Shown here piece by piece: positions 46,161-57,241 of a stretch of DNA of 64,000 nt. The stretch spans positions 62,001-126,000 of the forward strand of contig NZ_MPOB01000002.1 in NCBI RefSeq assembly GCF_002148795.1, read 5' to 3'. Under the pieces are notes generated by a model, which saw nothing but the letters and a program-made list of their open reading frames with translations, ran no database searches and was not told the DNA's origin. The number at the start of each line of letters is the position of its first letter. The first letter of the stretch is position 1. Origin of the DNA: Oceanibaculum nanhaiense (GTDB taxonomy: Bacteria > Pseudomonadota > Alphaproteobacteria > Oceanibaculales > Oceanibaculaceae). A program made the position numbers and the translations under genes.

Positions 46161-46894
46161 GCCGGCACCTCCGCCCCGAAAAGCGCGCGGTTGCGTGCCC
46201 GCACTTCCGCCTGCCAGCGTTCATGCACGCCCGGCGGCGCATCGGACAGGCCGCCGCCCTGCCGGCGGTAGCGCGTGCCGATCATCCCGGAATGCCGCCA
46301 CACGGCGGCAAGGGCGGATAGCCGCAGCTTGAAATCCCAATCCTCATAGAGCGGCAGATCGTGGGCGAAGCCGCCAGCCTCCAGATAGAGTGCCTTCGGC
46401 AGCAGCAGGTCGCGCGGGATCGGCGCGGTGCGGCGGGCGAACCAGCCGCTGCGCTCCGCCCTGTCCAGCGCGCCATAGAGCGACAGCGACCAGCGCCCGG
46501 TTTCGGCTCCCCAGGCATCGGTCAGTGCCACGTCGGAAAAGCCGATGGCGGGCGCCCGGCCCGCGAAGGGCGCCACCGCCGCCCATTCCGCCGCATGCTT
46601 GCCTGCTGGCATGACATCGTCGCCATCCAGCGTGACGATCCAGTCCGATTTGGTGTCACGGATGGCAAGGTCGCGGTTCGCGCCCGGCCCCAGCCGGCGC
46701 TCGCGCAAGATCGGGCGGATGCGCTTGTCTTCCGCCGCGCGGCTGCGGATCAGATCGCGCGAGCCATCGGTAGAGGCGTCGTCGGCGACCACGATCACCT
46801 CGAAGGGCAGGCTCTGCGCCTGCGCCGAGGCGATGGCCTGCGCCAGATAGGGGGCGTTGTCGCAGGAGGCCAGGATGCAGGCGCGGATGCTCAT
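46157..46894 (-). CDS. family 2 glycosyltransferase
   Basis: A 245-residue GT-A enzyme: VIVVADDASTDGSRDLI for nucleotide-sugar binding and VTLDGDDVM with the DxD-type motif, then YEDWDFKLRL as the usual acceptor-side Asp/Glu. No membrane helices, so it acts in the cytosol. First gene of the minus-strand operon running to the DUF924 gene. It lies only 47 bases from another GT2 gene on the opposite strand, so promoters must be very compact or overlap. Confidence 0.9.
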   Translation of the reverse strand: MSIRACILASCDNAPYLAQAIASAQAQSLPFEVIVVADDASTDGSRDLIRSRAAEDKRIRPILRERRLGPGANRDLAIRDTKSDWIVTLDGDDVMPAGKHAAEWAAVAPFAGRAPAIGFSDVALTDAWGAETGRWSLSLYGALDRAERSGWFARRTAPIPRDLLLPKALYLEAGGFAHDLPLYEDWDFKLRLSALAAVWRHSGMIGTRYRRQGGGLSDAPPGVHERWQAEVRARNRALFGAEVPA

Positions 46895-46941
46895 GCGCGC
46901 CTCCCCGTTTCTTGCGATTTGGTTCCGTGCGATCCTGAATC

Positions 46942-47856
46942 ATGCGGATCAGCCTCGTCATGCCCTCCTTCAATCAGGGCCGTTTCATCGGTCAGGCGCT
47001 CGCCAGTGTGCTGCCCGGGCTGGGGGACCAGCCGAACGCGGCCGATGAGCTGATCGTCCTCGACAATCTCTCGACCGACGGCACGGCGGATGTGCTGACC
47101 GGCCTCAATGCCCGCTATCCGGACCGGCTGACCGTATTGCGCACGGCCGATGGCGGGCAGGCCGAGGCGCTGAACCGGGGTTTCGCGCTCACCAGCGGCG
47201 ATCTTGTGGGCTGGCTGAATGCCGATGATGCGCTGGCCGATGGCGCGCTCGCCCGCATGCGTGCGCTGTTTGCTGCCCGGCCCGATCTCGCGCTGGCGCA
47301 TGGGGCGGCGCGCTGGATCGACGCGGAAGGTCGCGATCTCGGCGCCTATCCGGTGCGGCCGGACGGGCAGACATACGATTTCCGCGAAGGCTGCTTCGTC
47401 TGCCAGCCGAGTGTGCTGCTGCGCCGCGCCGCCTTGCAGGCGCTGGGGCCGCCAGCGGGGATACTCGATGAGGGGCTGGAAACCGCGATGGACCTCGATC
47501 TCTGGTTGCGGGCGTGGGCGCGCTATCCGGGGAAGATCGGCTTCGTGCCAGAGGTGCAGGCCCTGCAACGCCTGCATGGCGGGGCCAAGACCGAGCGGCT
47601 GCGCGCTCTCGTTTTTGTGGAATCGATGCAAGTGCTGCACCGGCACGGGCTGGGCGTGCCGGAACGCTGGCCGCTCTCCTATGCCGAGGAGGTGGCGGCG
47701 GGCACCGCGCCGGCAGACGGCTGGTCCGCGGTGCGCGCGGCCTATGGCGCCGCCGCCGGCCCGGATGCGTTGGCGGCACTCGATTCGCGGATCACTGCCA
47801 ATCCGGCGTTCGCGGCGCTTTACAGCCATCCCAGCTCCTCCAGCCTGGCGCGATAG
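46942..47856 (+). CDS. family 2 glycosyltransferase
   Basis: A 304-residue GT-A enzyme. ELIVLDNLSTDGTADVL binds the nucleotide, GQAEALNRGFALTSGDLVGWLNADDAL holds the NADD metal motif, and AMDLDLWLRAW is the catalytic-loop region. This type uses few membrane contacts and decorates surface glycans or proteins. It is divergent from the other GT2 gene and its 3' end overlaps the convergent GT4 gene by 37 bases, an unusual tail-to-tail overlap. Confidence 0.9.
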   Translation: MRISLVMPSFNQGRFIGQALASVLPGLGDQPNAADELIVLDNLSTDGTADVLTGLNARYPDRLTVLRTADGGQAEALNRGFALTSGDLVGWLNADDALADGALARMRALFAARPDLALAHGAARWIDAEGRDLGAYPVRPDGQTYDFREGCFVCQPSVLLRRAALQALGPPAGILDEGLETAMDLDLWLRAWARYPGKIGFVPEVQALQRLHGGAKTERLRALVFVESMQVLHRHGLGVPERWPLSYAEEVAAGTAPADGWSAVRAAYGAAAGPDALAALDSRITANPAFAALYSHPSSSSLAR

Positions 47857-49685
47857 CGGCGGCCGGCGGCTTCGGGGCTGTAATCCCGCCGGATCCGCGC
47901 CTGCCCGCGCGCGGCGACGGCACGCGCTGTAACCGGATCGTCCGCCACCTGCCGCATCAGGCAGGCGGCATGGGCGATATCCGGTTCCGCCCAGTGCTGG
48001 CCCTCGGCAAAGGGATAGGCGCCGGGCGGCACGGGAATGAGGGTGTATTCGACGGGAAAGCCGGTCTCCGTCGTCAGGTAATCCGCCGTGCCGGACCAGT
48101 CGGTGGCGATGACCGGCAGGCCCAGCGCGAGGGCTTCCGCCGGGATACGCCCGAACCCCTCGGCCCGGTGCAGCGAGAGATGCGCGTCGCAACAGGCCAG
48201 TAGCGCCTCGGTGTGCGCGCGGGGCAGGCGGCGGTCCATCAGCCGGATACGTGGATCGCCGGCGATGGCGTCATGCAGTTCCGACTCAGGAGGTAAATTC
48301 ATCGCCTTCAACACCAGGCCGACATCCGGTCGCGTCGCAGGAAAGGCGGCCTGAAACGCCGCGATGGCGCCCAGCGGATTCTTGCGCGCCAGCGTGGAAT
48401 TTCCGTCGAAGCCGGCATGGAACAGGAAGGTATCTTCCGGCAGGCCGAAATCGGCGCGGGAGAGATTGGCAGGGGAAACCGATACGGCAGGCGGCAGATG
48501 CCGCACCGGCACCGGCGCATCGTTATAGGAGTCGGCGGTGAAGGCGCTGGCGGCCCAGAGTTCCCCGACCAGATCGGCGGCGGCGGCGAACCGGTCTGGC
48601 CAGCGCGGCAGCTCCCATGGCCACAAACCAATGACATTACGCCCCTCCCAGAGAGCCGCGCCTTCGCGGGCGAACAGCTCCAGGCTGGCAAAGCCGGTCA
48701 GGCACAGCAGGGTCGCCGCATAGGGCGGGGCGTCGCTCAGCAGGCCGCGCAGGCTGTCATCCGCCGCATCGCCTGGCACCGGCACGTCCAGCACCGCGAC
48801 CGGCACCCCGGCGGTCTGCAGCGCGCGGACCGCCATCCGGCAATCCTCACCGATGCCGAGCGCGCCGCGCGCATGGCCGACGATGGTGACGCCGCCCTTG
48901 CGCAGGCGGAAAGGTGCGCGCCGGACGGACGGCGCCGCCAGCGCCGGCACCTCGTCCGCGCCGTGGGTGCGGCACCAATTCTCGAACGCTGCGCCATCGG
49001 GATCGGCGAAGGCGGCCTGCAAATCGGGCCGCGCTGCATGCACCGCCCGGCGCAGCGCCGGCCCGTGCCAGTCCGGGTTTCCGCGCAGGGCGGCATAGTC
49101 GCGGCTTCCGTCCAGCAGGCACCAGGCCAGGAAGTCGCTGGCAGCCGGATGGCGGGCCGTCACATCGGGACGCAGTTGCCGCAGCGCTGTCATCAGCCGG
49201 GTGAGGGGCAGGACGGTATCTTGCGGCTGGTCCGGTTCCGGGTCGTGCAGCCTGTGCCAGCGGGGTGGCGCTTCGCCGCGCAGCAGGTCGGCCAGCGCTT
49301 GCTCCGCTGACAGGAAGCGAGTCACCAGCGGTAGCCATTCTGCCGGCAGATGCCGGCCCAGCTCGGATAGCGGGTGCAGGGCGGAGGGGGCGATGTCGGT
49401 CACGTTCTCATCGCGTGCCGTCAGACGGAGGAGCGTGGCCGCTTCGCCAGTTTCCAGCAGCACCACCCAGCAAGGCAGGCCGGCGGCACGGGCCGCCACA
49501 TCCAGATGGTTGCGCAGCCGCCAGGACCGCGCCGGGCTGCCATCCAGCAGCGGCGGCTGGCGCGTCTCCATCGGCCGGTCGCTTTTGAAACAATGCAGAA
49601 TGCCGCCGCCGGCCAGCGCGAAGCCGGTGCAGGGCAGCGCAGAGGCTTGTGCTTCCGGCTTGCGCAGCGGCAGCGCGCTGCTCAT
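47820..49685 (-). CDS. family 4 (GT-B) glycosyltransferase with N-terminal extension
   Basis: A 621-residue protein. The C-terminal 350 residues are GT-B of family 4: [18 protein letters not shown] at the start of the domain, [18 protein letters not shown], and [27 protein letters not shown] with the Glu-x7-Glu-like donor site. The first 250 residues are a poorly conserved helical region, perhaps for acceptor recognition. Its start overlaps the RTX gene stop by 4 bases, so both are made together, which suggests that the RTX protein is a substrate or that both serve one surface structure. Confidence 0.85.
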   Translation of the reverse strand: MSSALPLRKPEAQASALPCTGFALAGGGILHCFKSDRPMETRQPPLLDGSPARSWRLRNHLDVAARAAGLPCWVVLLETGEAATLLRLTARDENVTDIAPSALHPLSELGRHLPAEWLPLVTRFLSAEQALADLLRGEAPPRWHRLHDPEPDQPQDTVLPLTRLMTALRQLRPDVTARHPAASDFLAWCLLDGSRDYAALRGNPDWHGPALRRAVHAARPDLQAAFADPDGAAFENWCRTHGADEVPALAAPSVRRAPFRLRKGGVTIVGHARGALGIGEDCRMAVRALQTAGVPVAVLDVPVPGDAADDSLRGLLSDAPPYAATLLCLTGFASLELFAREGAALWEGRNVIGLWPWELPRWPDRFAAAADLVGELWAASAFTADSYNDAPVPVRHLPPAVSVSPANLSRADFGLPEDTFLFHAGFDGNSTLARKNPLGAIAAFQAAFPATRPDVGLVLKAMNLPPESELHDAIAGDPRIRLMDRRLPRAHTEALLACCDAHLSLHRAEGFGRIPAEALALGLPVIATDWSGTADYLTTETGFPVEYTLIPVPPGAYPFAEGQHWAEPDIAHAACLMRQVADDPVTARAVAARGQARIRRDYSPEAAGRRYRARLEELGWL

Positions 49686-50521
49686 CCCAGAACCAGAAAA
49701 TGATCGAGGGTCAGCGCGGCGGGATCGATTCCGGCCAGGGTGATCTGGGTGTCGTGGCCGAGGTCGATAACGGCATTGCCGTCGCTGTCTGTGCCGATCC
49801 GCGCCAGTGCCATGGCGGCATCCAGCCCCAGATCGCCGGCCAGCAGGATCACATCCTCGGCGAGGTCGAAATCGAGGACCAGAGTCTCCTCATCCCCGGC
49901 CTTGAAGTGGAAGCTGTCGGCGCCGTCGCCGCCGGCCAGCGTGTCGCTGCCCTTGCCGGCATGGATGGTGTCGTCGCCGATGCCGCCGCGGATCGAATCG
50001 CTGTCCTTGCCGCCGCGCAGCAGATCGCCGTCCGCGCCACCGAGAATGGTGTCGCCACCGCGATTGCCCTGCAATTCGTTGCGGCCAATGCTGGTGATCA
50101 GCAGATCGTCGCCCAGCCCGCCGAACAGCGTGTCGTCGCCGGCACCGCCTTCCAGCCGGTCATTGCCTTTGCCGCCGCCCAGCAGGTCGCTGCCGGTGCC
50201 GCCCAGCAGCGTATCGTCGCCCTGTTGGCCCAGCACCGTGTCCGCACCCAGCCCGCCAACGACGAGATTGCCGAGGGCGTTGGCGGCCAGCGAGACGCCA
50301 TCGGTACCGGTGATCTCCACCGCCTCCACCGCATCGGGCAGGGCCGCGATGGTGAAATCCAGCAGCAGCAGATCGTATCCGTCGCTGCCGGCGCTTATCA
50401 GATCGGCGGGATGGGCAGGGCGGGCGACCGTATCGAAGCTGGGCAGCCCGTCCAGCGCAGCCAGCTCGGAGGGGGACAGCGCCGGATTCTCCGCGAAATG
50501 CACCGAGGGCACCGTCGCCAT
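49682..50521 (-). CDS. RTX (hemolysin-type calcium-binding repeat) protein
   Basis: A 279-residue protein with about eleven RTX nonapeptides (GGxGxDxLx: [27 protein letters not shown] and others) between residues 85 and 205. The last 75 residues are a typical C-terminal RTX end ([16 protein letters not shown]...[10 protein letters not shown]) that carries the type I secretion signal region. No ABC exporter is in the window. No enzymatic domain is evident, so it may be a surface or matrix protein. Start at 50521 chosen for GGAG six bases upstream; a 22-residue extension lacks one. Coupled to the GT4 gene. Confidence 0.88.
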   Translation of the reverse strand: MATVPSVHFAENPALSPSELAALDGLPSFDTVARPAHPADLISAGSDGYDLLLLDFTIAALPDAVEAVEITGTDGVSLAANALGNLVVGGLGADTVLGQQGDDTLLGGTGSDLLGGGKGNDRLEGGAGDDTLFGGLGDDLLITSIGRNELQGNRGGDTILGGADGDLLRGGKDSDSIRGGIGDDTIHAGKGSDTLAGGDGADSFHFKAGDEETLVLDFDLAEDVILLAGDLGLDAAMALARIGTDSDGNAVIDLGHDTQITLAGIDPAALTLDHFLVLG

Positions 50522-50693
50522 CCGCCGCTCCGATGATGGTGTGGTTTCGTAAATTTCACCATCTTTGCGCGTGCCATACAATGGCATGCTGGAACGTTCG
50601 GGAAGAAAAATGCGGCGACGGATGAATTTTATAGGGGATTCAAATGCTTACTCCGTCACCCGGTTTTCCGGGTTTGCATCTTGTCCGCCCCCT

Positions 50694-51443
50694 TCACCCC
50701 AGCGAAAGCATCTCCGCGTCGCGCAGGATCGCCTCGGCGTTTGCTGTGAAGCCGCCTTGCCTGGCGTGCAGCAGCAGACCGGGTGACAGCACCAGCGGTG
50801 CCCGGCCACCCTGCGCGGCGCGCACCAGCACGCGCTTCGCCGGTGTCTCCAGGCGGGGCCAGAGCGGAAAGATCACAACGCTGCCGAACCGGGCGCTGTC
50901 CAGTGCCGCCAGCAATTCCGTCAACCGGTCGGCGCGGTGGATCAGCGTCAGCGTGCCGCGATGCGGCAGCGATTTTGCGGCGAACCGCGTCCAGGCGGGC
51001 AGGTCGGCCTCGCCCTCGACATGGGCCAGCGCCCTGGAGGCGTCGGGCGGTGCGTTGCCGCGCGTGGCCGGCAGGAAGGGCGGGTTGCTCATTGCCATGT
51101 CGAAGCGCGCGTCCGGTTGCAGAGTGGCGATGTCGCCCTCGATCACCCGGAAGCGGTCGGAAACACCGTTCAGCGCCGCATTCTCGCGGGCAAGGGCGGC
51201 GAGGCCGGGCTGGATCTCGATGCCGGTGACGGCAAGGTCCGGCCGCCGTGCCAGCAGGCACAGCGCCGCAGCTCCAACGCCGCAGCCGATATCCAGCACA
51301 TGCTGGCCCGGTTTCGGGTCGAGGGCGGCGGCCAGCAGCACCGGGTCGATGGCGGCGCGGTAGCCGACCTTCGGCTGGCGCAGGAGAACGCGCCCGCCCA
51401 GCAGCCGGTCTTCCGTTACACTGGGGGTAACGTCAGGGCTCAT
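50694..51443 (-). CDS. tRNA1(Val) (adenine(37)-N6)-methyltransferase family protein
   Basis: A 249-residue class I SAM methyltransferase of the TrmN6 type: VLDIGCGVGAAALCLLAR binds SAM, TGIEIQPGLAALARENAALN follows, and MSNPPF is the NPPF motif of N6-adenine and related methylases. TrmN6 methylates A37 of tRNA-Val1. The start at 51443 lies within the end of the DUF2007 gene (11-base overlap), so the two are cotranscribed. A tRNA-Val(GAC) gene is elsewhere in the window, but this is probably coincidence. Confidence 0.85.
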   Translation of the reverse strand: MSPDVTPSVTEDRLLGGRVLLRQPKVGYRAAIDPVLLAAALDPKPGQHVLDIGCGVGAAALCLLARRPDLAVTGIEIQPGLAALARENAALNGVSDRFRVIEGDIATLQPDARFDMAMSNPPFLPATRGNAPPDASRALAHVEGEADLPAWTRFAAKSLPHRGTLTLIHRADRLTELLAALDSARFGSVVIFPLWPRLETPAKRVLVRAAQGGRAPLVLSPGLLLHARQGGFTANAEAILRDAEMLSLG

Positions 51444-51651
51444 ACGGCTCCTCGCCGGCGTCGCGCAGCAACCGGCAGGCCGATTCATAGCTGTCGTCGG
51501 TCACCATCAGCCGGCGCGGCAGCACGCCGAGGCTGCCTTCCAGGATGCTGGTATGGGTGTCGAACACCAGCGCGTCGATGCCGGAATCGGCCAGCAGCGA
51601 GACCAGCCAGGACAGTTTCACCGTGTCGTTGGTGCGCATCAGCTCGCGCAA
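51433..51651 (-). CDS. DUF2007 family small protein
   Basis: A 72-residue protein (LRELMRTNDTVKLSWLVSLLADSGI..., VTDDSYESACRLLRDAGEE) of the DUF2007 family, small single-domain proteins called putative signal transducers. The TTG at 51651 is chosen as start because AAGGAG lies six bases upstream and the family usually begins with M-[RK]-E-L-[LM]-R-T-N-D. Upstream neighbour of the TrmN6-like gene. Molecular role unknown. Confidence 0.85.
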   Translation of the reverse strand: MRELMRTNDTVKLSWLVSLLADSGIDALVFDTHTSILEGSLGVLPRRLMVTDDSYESACRLLRDAGEEPYEP

Positions 51652-51763
51652 TGGCTTCTCCTTGCTTGCGGCATTCGGTTGCACTTGACCGATGGTGCGC
51701 CGGTCTTATGCTCGCTGTCGTTGCGGGCAGGCGTCAAGCCGGGCCGCTGAAGCCAATAGAGCC

Positions 51764-51804
51764 CAACCGACCATAGCCAACCGACCATAGTCAACCGACC
51801 ATAG
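51764..51804. repeat. three 14-bp tandem repeats upstream of the polyprenyl synthase gene
   Basis: CAACCGACCATAG occurs at 51764-51776, 51778-51790 and 51792-51804 with a period of 14. It ends 10 bases before the GTG start of the polyprenyl diphosphate synthase gene, so it lies in the 5' untranslated or promoter region. It may be an operator array or a slippage product. Confidence 0.85.
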
Positions 51805-51813
51805 GGTGTATCC

Positions 51814-52836
51814 GTGGCTACAGCCACCAGCGTATCAGAGGACAGCAAGCGCGCGAACCGCAGCGCGCTCGACCGGCTGAGCGGCTTCGTCGCCGCCGAT
51901 ATGGAGCAGGTGAACCGGCTGATCGTCGAGCGCATGGCCAGCCCGGTGGCGCTGATCCCGCAGCTTGCCAGCCATATCGTCGCCGCCGGTGGCAAGCGCA
52001 TGCGCCCGATGATGACGCTGGCCGCCGCCCAGTTGCTGGGCTATCGCGGCATCGAGCATGTGAAGCTGGCGACGGCGGTGGAGTTCATCCATACCGCGAC
52101 CCTGCTGCATGACGATGTGGTGGACGAAAGCGATCTGCGCCGCGGCGTGGACAGCGCCAACGCGATCTGGGGCAACAAGCCCTCCGTGCTGGTCGGGGAT
52201 TTCCTGTTCAGCCGCGCCTTCCAGCTGATGGTCGATGCCGGCTCGCTGAAGGTGCTGGGCATCCTGTCCAACGCCTCGGCCGTCATCGCCGAGGGCGAGG
52301 TGCAGCAGCTCATCACCGCCAACGACATCTCGACCGACGAGACCGCCTATCTGCAGGTGATCCAGGCCAAGACGGCGCAGCTGTTCGCCGCCGCCGCGCA
52401 GGTCGGTGCGGTGGTCGCCGGCGCCACGCCGGAGCAGGAAGCGGCGCTGGCCTCCTACGGGCTTAATCTCGGCATCGCCTTCCAGCTGACCGACGATGTG
52501 CTGGATTATTCAGCGAAGCAGGCGGAACTCGGCAAGACGGTCGGCGACGATTTCCGCGACGGCAAGATCACCCTGCCGATCATCCTGGCGGTCGCGCGCG
52601 GCGATGCGGAGGAACGCGGCTTCTGGCAGCGCACGCTGGAAGAGCAGGATATCCGCGACGGCGACCTCGAGCAGGCCATGGCGCTGATGGTGAAGCACGG
52701 CACGCTGACGGATGCGCTGGAGCGCGCGCGCGACTACGGCAAGGCGGCGCGCGAGGCGCTGCATGTGACGCCGGCCTCACCGCTGCGCGACGCGCTGGAA
52801 GAGCTCATCGACTTCACTGTCGAACGCGCCTTCTGA
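51814..52836 (+). CDS. ispB: polyprenyl (octa/decaprenyl) diphosphate synthase
   Basis: A 340-residue trans-isoprenyl diphosphate synthase. The first Asp-rich motif is LLHDDVVDESDLRRG and the second is LTDDVLDY, both binding Mg-diphosphate. It extends farnesyl diphosphate to the side chain of ubiquinone. GKRMRPMMTLAAAQLLGY is the N-terminal KR substrate-binding segment. The start is GTG. Divergent from the DUF2007-trmN6 pair, a gene order I know from other alphaproteobacteria. Chain length cannot be read with confidence. Confidence 0.92.
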   Translation: MATATSVSEDSKRANRSALDRLSGFVAADMEQVNRLIVERMASPVALIPQLASHIVAAGGKRMRPMMTLAAAQLLGYRGIEHVKLATAVEFIHTATLLHDDVVDESDLRRGVDSANAIWGNKPSVLVGDFLFSRAFQLMVDAGSLKVLGILSNASAVIAEGEVQQLITANDISTDETAYLQVIQAKTAQLFAAAAQVGAVVAGATPEQEAALASYGLNLGIAFQLTDDVLDYSAKQAELGKTVGDDFRDGKITLPIILAVARGDAEERGFWQRTLEEQDIRDGDLEQAMALMVKHGTLTDALERARDYGKAAREALHVTPASPLRDALEELIDFTVERAF

Positions 52837-52903
52837 TTCTGGTTGAACGCGCGCCTTTACCCTTGCGGGCGGGGAGTTGGGGCGCTATAAGCACGCCCTC
52901 GGT

Positions 52904-52980
52904 CGGAGCATAGCTCAGCCTGGTAGAGCACTGTCTTCGGGAGGCAGGGGTCGCAGGTTCAAATCCTGCTGCTCCGACCA
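52904..52980 (+). tRNA. tRNA-Pro(CGG)
   Basis: A 77-nt cloverleaf: acceptor CGGAGCA/TGCTCCG, anticodon stem CTGTC/GGCAG with loop TTCGGGA (anticodon CGG), T arm GCAGG-TTCAAAT-CCTGC, encoded CCA. Confidence 0.97.
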
Positions 52981-52995
52981 AAGAATTTCAAAAAG

Positions 52996-53022
52996 CCCAG
53001 CCCTCACCGGCTGGGTTTTTTG
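52996..53022 (+). terminator. Rho-independent terminator after tRNA-Pro
   Basis: A 7-bp stem CCCAGCC/GGCTGGG with a short loop followed by TTTTTTGTTTT, 15 bases after the tRNA. Confidence 0.9.
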
Positions 53023-53070
53023 TTTTGGTGGGTCTCTTGAAGAATTGTAGCTCACAGGCTACATTTCGGT

Positions 53071-53366
53071 ATGATCGAACTCCGCCAGACAGAAGCTTTC
53101 GCAAGCTGGTTCGAACGTCTGAAGGACCGCGATGCGAAGGCGCGGATCGCGATCCGGTTGCGGCGCCTCTCGCTGGGTAATCCGGGTGACGTGAAGCCTG
53201 CGGTGGCGGCGTCAGCGAATTGCGGGTCGATCACGGACCGGGCTATCGCGTGTATTTCTGCCAGCGTGGCCCCGTTCTCGTGATTCTGCTGTGCGGCGGC
53301 GACAAGCGCACGCAGCGCCGCGATATCGAGCAGGCGAGGGCGCTGGCCATGGAACTGGAGGAATAG
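53071..53366 (+). pseudogene. HigB/RelE-type toxin gene with a frameshift
   Basis: The first 42 residues (MIELRQTEAFASWFERLKD...LSLGNPGDVKP) match HigB-like addiction-module killer proteins. The continuing family match (GGGVSELRVDHGPGYRVYFC, LVILLCGGDKRTQRRDI) is in the next frame and ends in TAG at 53364-53366. The frame changes at about 53199-53210 in a GC-rich run, consistent with one missing base. Translation in the first frame stops at 53283 with an unrelated tail. The natural protein would be about 98 residues, an mRNA interferase. The intact antitoxin gene follows after 4 bases. A sequencing error is possible. Confidence 0.85.
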
Positions 53367-53370
53367 ATCG

Positions 53371-53655
53371 ATGCCGGTGAACACTCGTCTCTGGGACGCT
53401 TCCGAGCATCTGGACAGTCCGGAAGCGATAGCCGCCTATCTGGATGCGGCCATGGAAGATGGCGACCCGGCGGTGATCGCCGCCGCGCTGGGCGATGTCG
53501 CCCGTGCCCGGGGCATGACCCAGATCGCCCGGGAGACCGGCCTGGCGCGTGAATCGCTCTATCGTGCGCTCAGCGCCGACGGAAAGCCGGAATTCGGCAC
53601 GGTGCTGAAGGTGCTGAAGAGCTTCGGCGTGCGCCTGTCCGCCACGCCGGTATAG
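53371..53655 (+). CDS. HigA-type addiction module antitoxin
   Basis: A 94-residue antidote protein with an N-terminal toxin-binding part (LWDASEHLDSPEAIAAYLDAAME) and a helix-turn-helix of the Xre type (GMTQIARETGLARESLYRALS, PEFGTVLKVLKSFGV). It represses its own operon and neutralises the HigB-type toxin encoded directly upstream. With the toxin frame broken it may persist as a free repressor. Confidence 0.88.
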   Translation: MPVNTRLWDASEHLDSPEAIAAYLDAAMEDGDPAVIAAALGDVARARGMTQIARETGLARESLYRALSADGKPEFGTVLKVLKSFGVRLSATPV

Positions 53656-53664
53656 CCCGCCCCC

Positions 53665-54525
53665 CTAAACCGCCGCCGGCCTGCCGCGCGTGACAAGGAA
53701 CACGAAGGCGAGTGCGGTGCCGAACATCATCAGGCTGTAGATCGCCGCCGGAATGGCGTAGAGCGTCTCGTGGAACAGGGTGGCGGCCACGGCGATCGCC
53801 AGCGTGCCATTCTGCAGCCCGCATTCCAGCGCGATGGCGATGCGCTGCGGGCGGCGCATGCCAAGCCAGACGGCGCCATAGAAGGCAATCGCCATCATCG
53901 CGATGTTCAGGGTCAGGGTGATCGCCCCGGCCTGCGCGAAATAGCTGCCGATATTGGCGCGCTCGGCATAGATCGCCCCCACCATCACCAGCACGAACAG
54001 CGCCGCCGAAATCCGCCGCGCCAGCGGCTCGAAGCGCTGGGCAAAGCCGGGCATCCGGTGGCGCACCGCCAGCCCGGCCAGCACCGGCACGGTGACGATC
54101 GCGAAAATCTTCAGCACCGCCCCGGCCACGGTCAGGTCGCCGGCATCGGCGCCGACGAAATGCTGGTGCGCCGTCACCACGATCAGCGGCACGGTGACGA
54201 CGCTGAGCAGGCTGGTGATCGCGGTCAGCGAGACCGACAGCGCCACATCGCCGCGCGCGAACAGGGTCAGCAGGTTGGAGGTCACGCCGCCGGGTGCGGC
54301 GGCGATGATCATCACGCCGACCGCCAGCACCGGCTCGATCCGCCAGGCGGTGACCAGCAGGAAGGCGACCAGCGGCAGCACGATGATCTGGCTCACGGCA
54401 CCGATCAGGAAATCCCTTGGCTGCGCCGCCACCCGCCGGAAATCGCCGATGGTCAGCGTCAGCCCGATGGAAAACATGATGAAGGCCAGCGAAACCGGCA
54501 GCACGATGTCGGTGATCACGCCCAT
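53665..54525 (-). CDS. bile acid:sodium symporter (BASS/SBF) family transporter
   Basis: A 286-residue integral membrane protein with about nine hydrophobic segments. ITDIVLPVSLAFIMFSIGLTLT at the start and the conserved VMIIAAAPGGVTSNLLTLFARGDVALSVSLT and ECGLQNGTLAIAVA segments identify the SBF family; the last two are the crossover and sodium-site regions. The family moves organic anions with Na+. It is divergent from the TPP riboswitch and thiC, and no pathway link is evident beyond that; in some bacteria SBF proteins move thiamine precursors or pantoate, so a vitamin substrate is possible. Confidence 0.88.
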   Translation of the reverse strand: MGVITDIVLPVSLAFIMFSIGLTLTIGDFRRVAAQPRDFLIGAVSQIIVLPLVAFLLVTAWRIEPVLAVGVMIIAAAPGGVTSNLLTLFARGDVALSVSLTAITSLLSVVTVPLIVVTAHQHFVGADAGDLTVAGAVLKIFAIVTVPVLAGLAVRHRMPGFAQRFEPLARRISAALFVLVMVGAIYAERANIGSYFAQAGAITLTLNIAMMAIAFYGAVWLGMRRPQRIAIALECGLQNGTLAIAVAATLFHETLYAIPAAIYSLMMFGTALAFVFLVTRGRPAAV

Positions 54526-54636
54526 GGATAGCCTCTCCCCCGCGTTCTTGGTGCCGGCACTCTACGCGCTGCGGCGGGGCGAGGGTAGCGCCCTCACGCC
54601 GGTTGACACCGCCAATCCTCTGACGCCATCATGCCG

Positions 54637-56626
<1,990 letters not shown>

Positions 56627-56655
56627 CAGGCGCCCGGAGGAGGGCTGGGGGCGGC

Positions 56656-57129
56656 TCAGTTCCGGCTGGAGAGCAGCCGGGAGCCGCCCTTGGACGGTGG
56701 ATCGACGAGGGTATAGAGCCCGACCATGACCCGGTCCACCGTCACGCCGTCATCGGCCAGCGGCAGCAGCAGCCGGTCGAGTTCGCGCCAGGGCTGGGTG
56801 TCGTCGGTATAGTGCTGATGGACCGCCTGCCGGGTTTCCACGACTTCCCGGTAGCTGTCCAGCACGATGTCGCGATAGCGCGGGCTCAGCCCGTCTTCCA
56901 GGTAACGGCCGGTCAGGTTGCTGCCGGTCAGCAGGGTGAAATGGCCGCCATGCACGAGGAAGCGGAAGCGCAGGGGATCGCGCTCCACCTCCAGCAGGCT
57001 GATATGGCCGATCCAGGGGGCGAGATGCTCGGCCAGGAAATCATGGCGCGCCGGCAGCCGCCCGTCTTTCGACAGGGCAAGCCAGAAGCGATGCAGCGCA
57101 GCCAGTTCTTCGTGCTGAATTGAGAGCAT
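56656..57129 (-). CDS. PAS_5-type domain protein
   Basis: A 157-residue cytoplasmic protein that matches the alphaproteobacterial PAS_5 group: LAALHRFWLAL, LAPWIGHISLLEVERDPLRFRFLVHG, YLEDGLSPRYRDIVLDSY and PLADDGVTVDRVMVGLY. Typical members are single PAS domains of unknown ligand. The start at 57129 follows GGAAAG. About 110 bases downstream of a paralogous gene in the same orientation; both may come from a duplication. Ligand and partner unknown. Confidence 0.8.
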   Translation of the reverse strand: MLSIQHEELAALHRFWLALSKDGRLPARHDFLAEHLAPWIGHISLLEVERDPLRFRFLVHGGHFTLLTGSNLTGRYLEDGLSPRYRDIVLDSYREVVETRQAVHQHYTDDTQPWRELDRLLLPLADDGVTVDRVMVGLYTLVDPPSKGGSRLLSSRN

Positions 57130-57241
57130 GTTTCTTTCCGGAAAAGGCACGGCACGATCAGCAGAATGATCGGTAAACGATTAATAAAGTTCTAAAATTT
57201 TATCGATATCCGGCTATGGAGCCGGCTGTGGAGAAACGGCG

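Noticed and set aside
53212-53366. Independent small frame in the toxin region
   Set aside because: It is the frameshifted second half of the HigB-type toxin.
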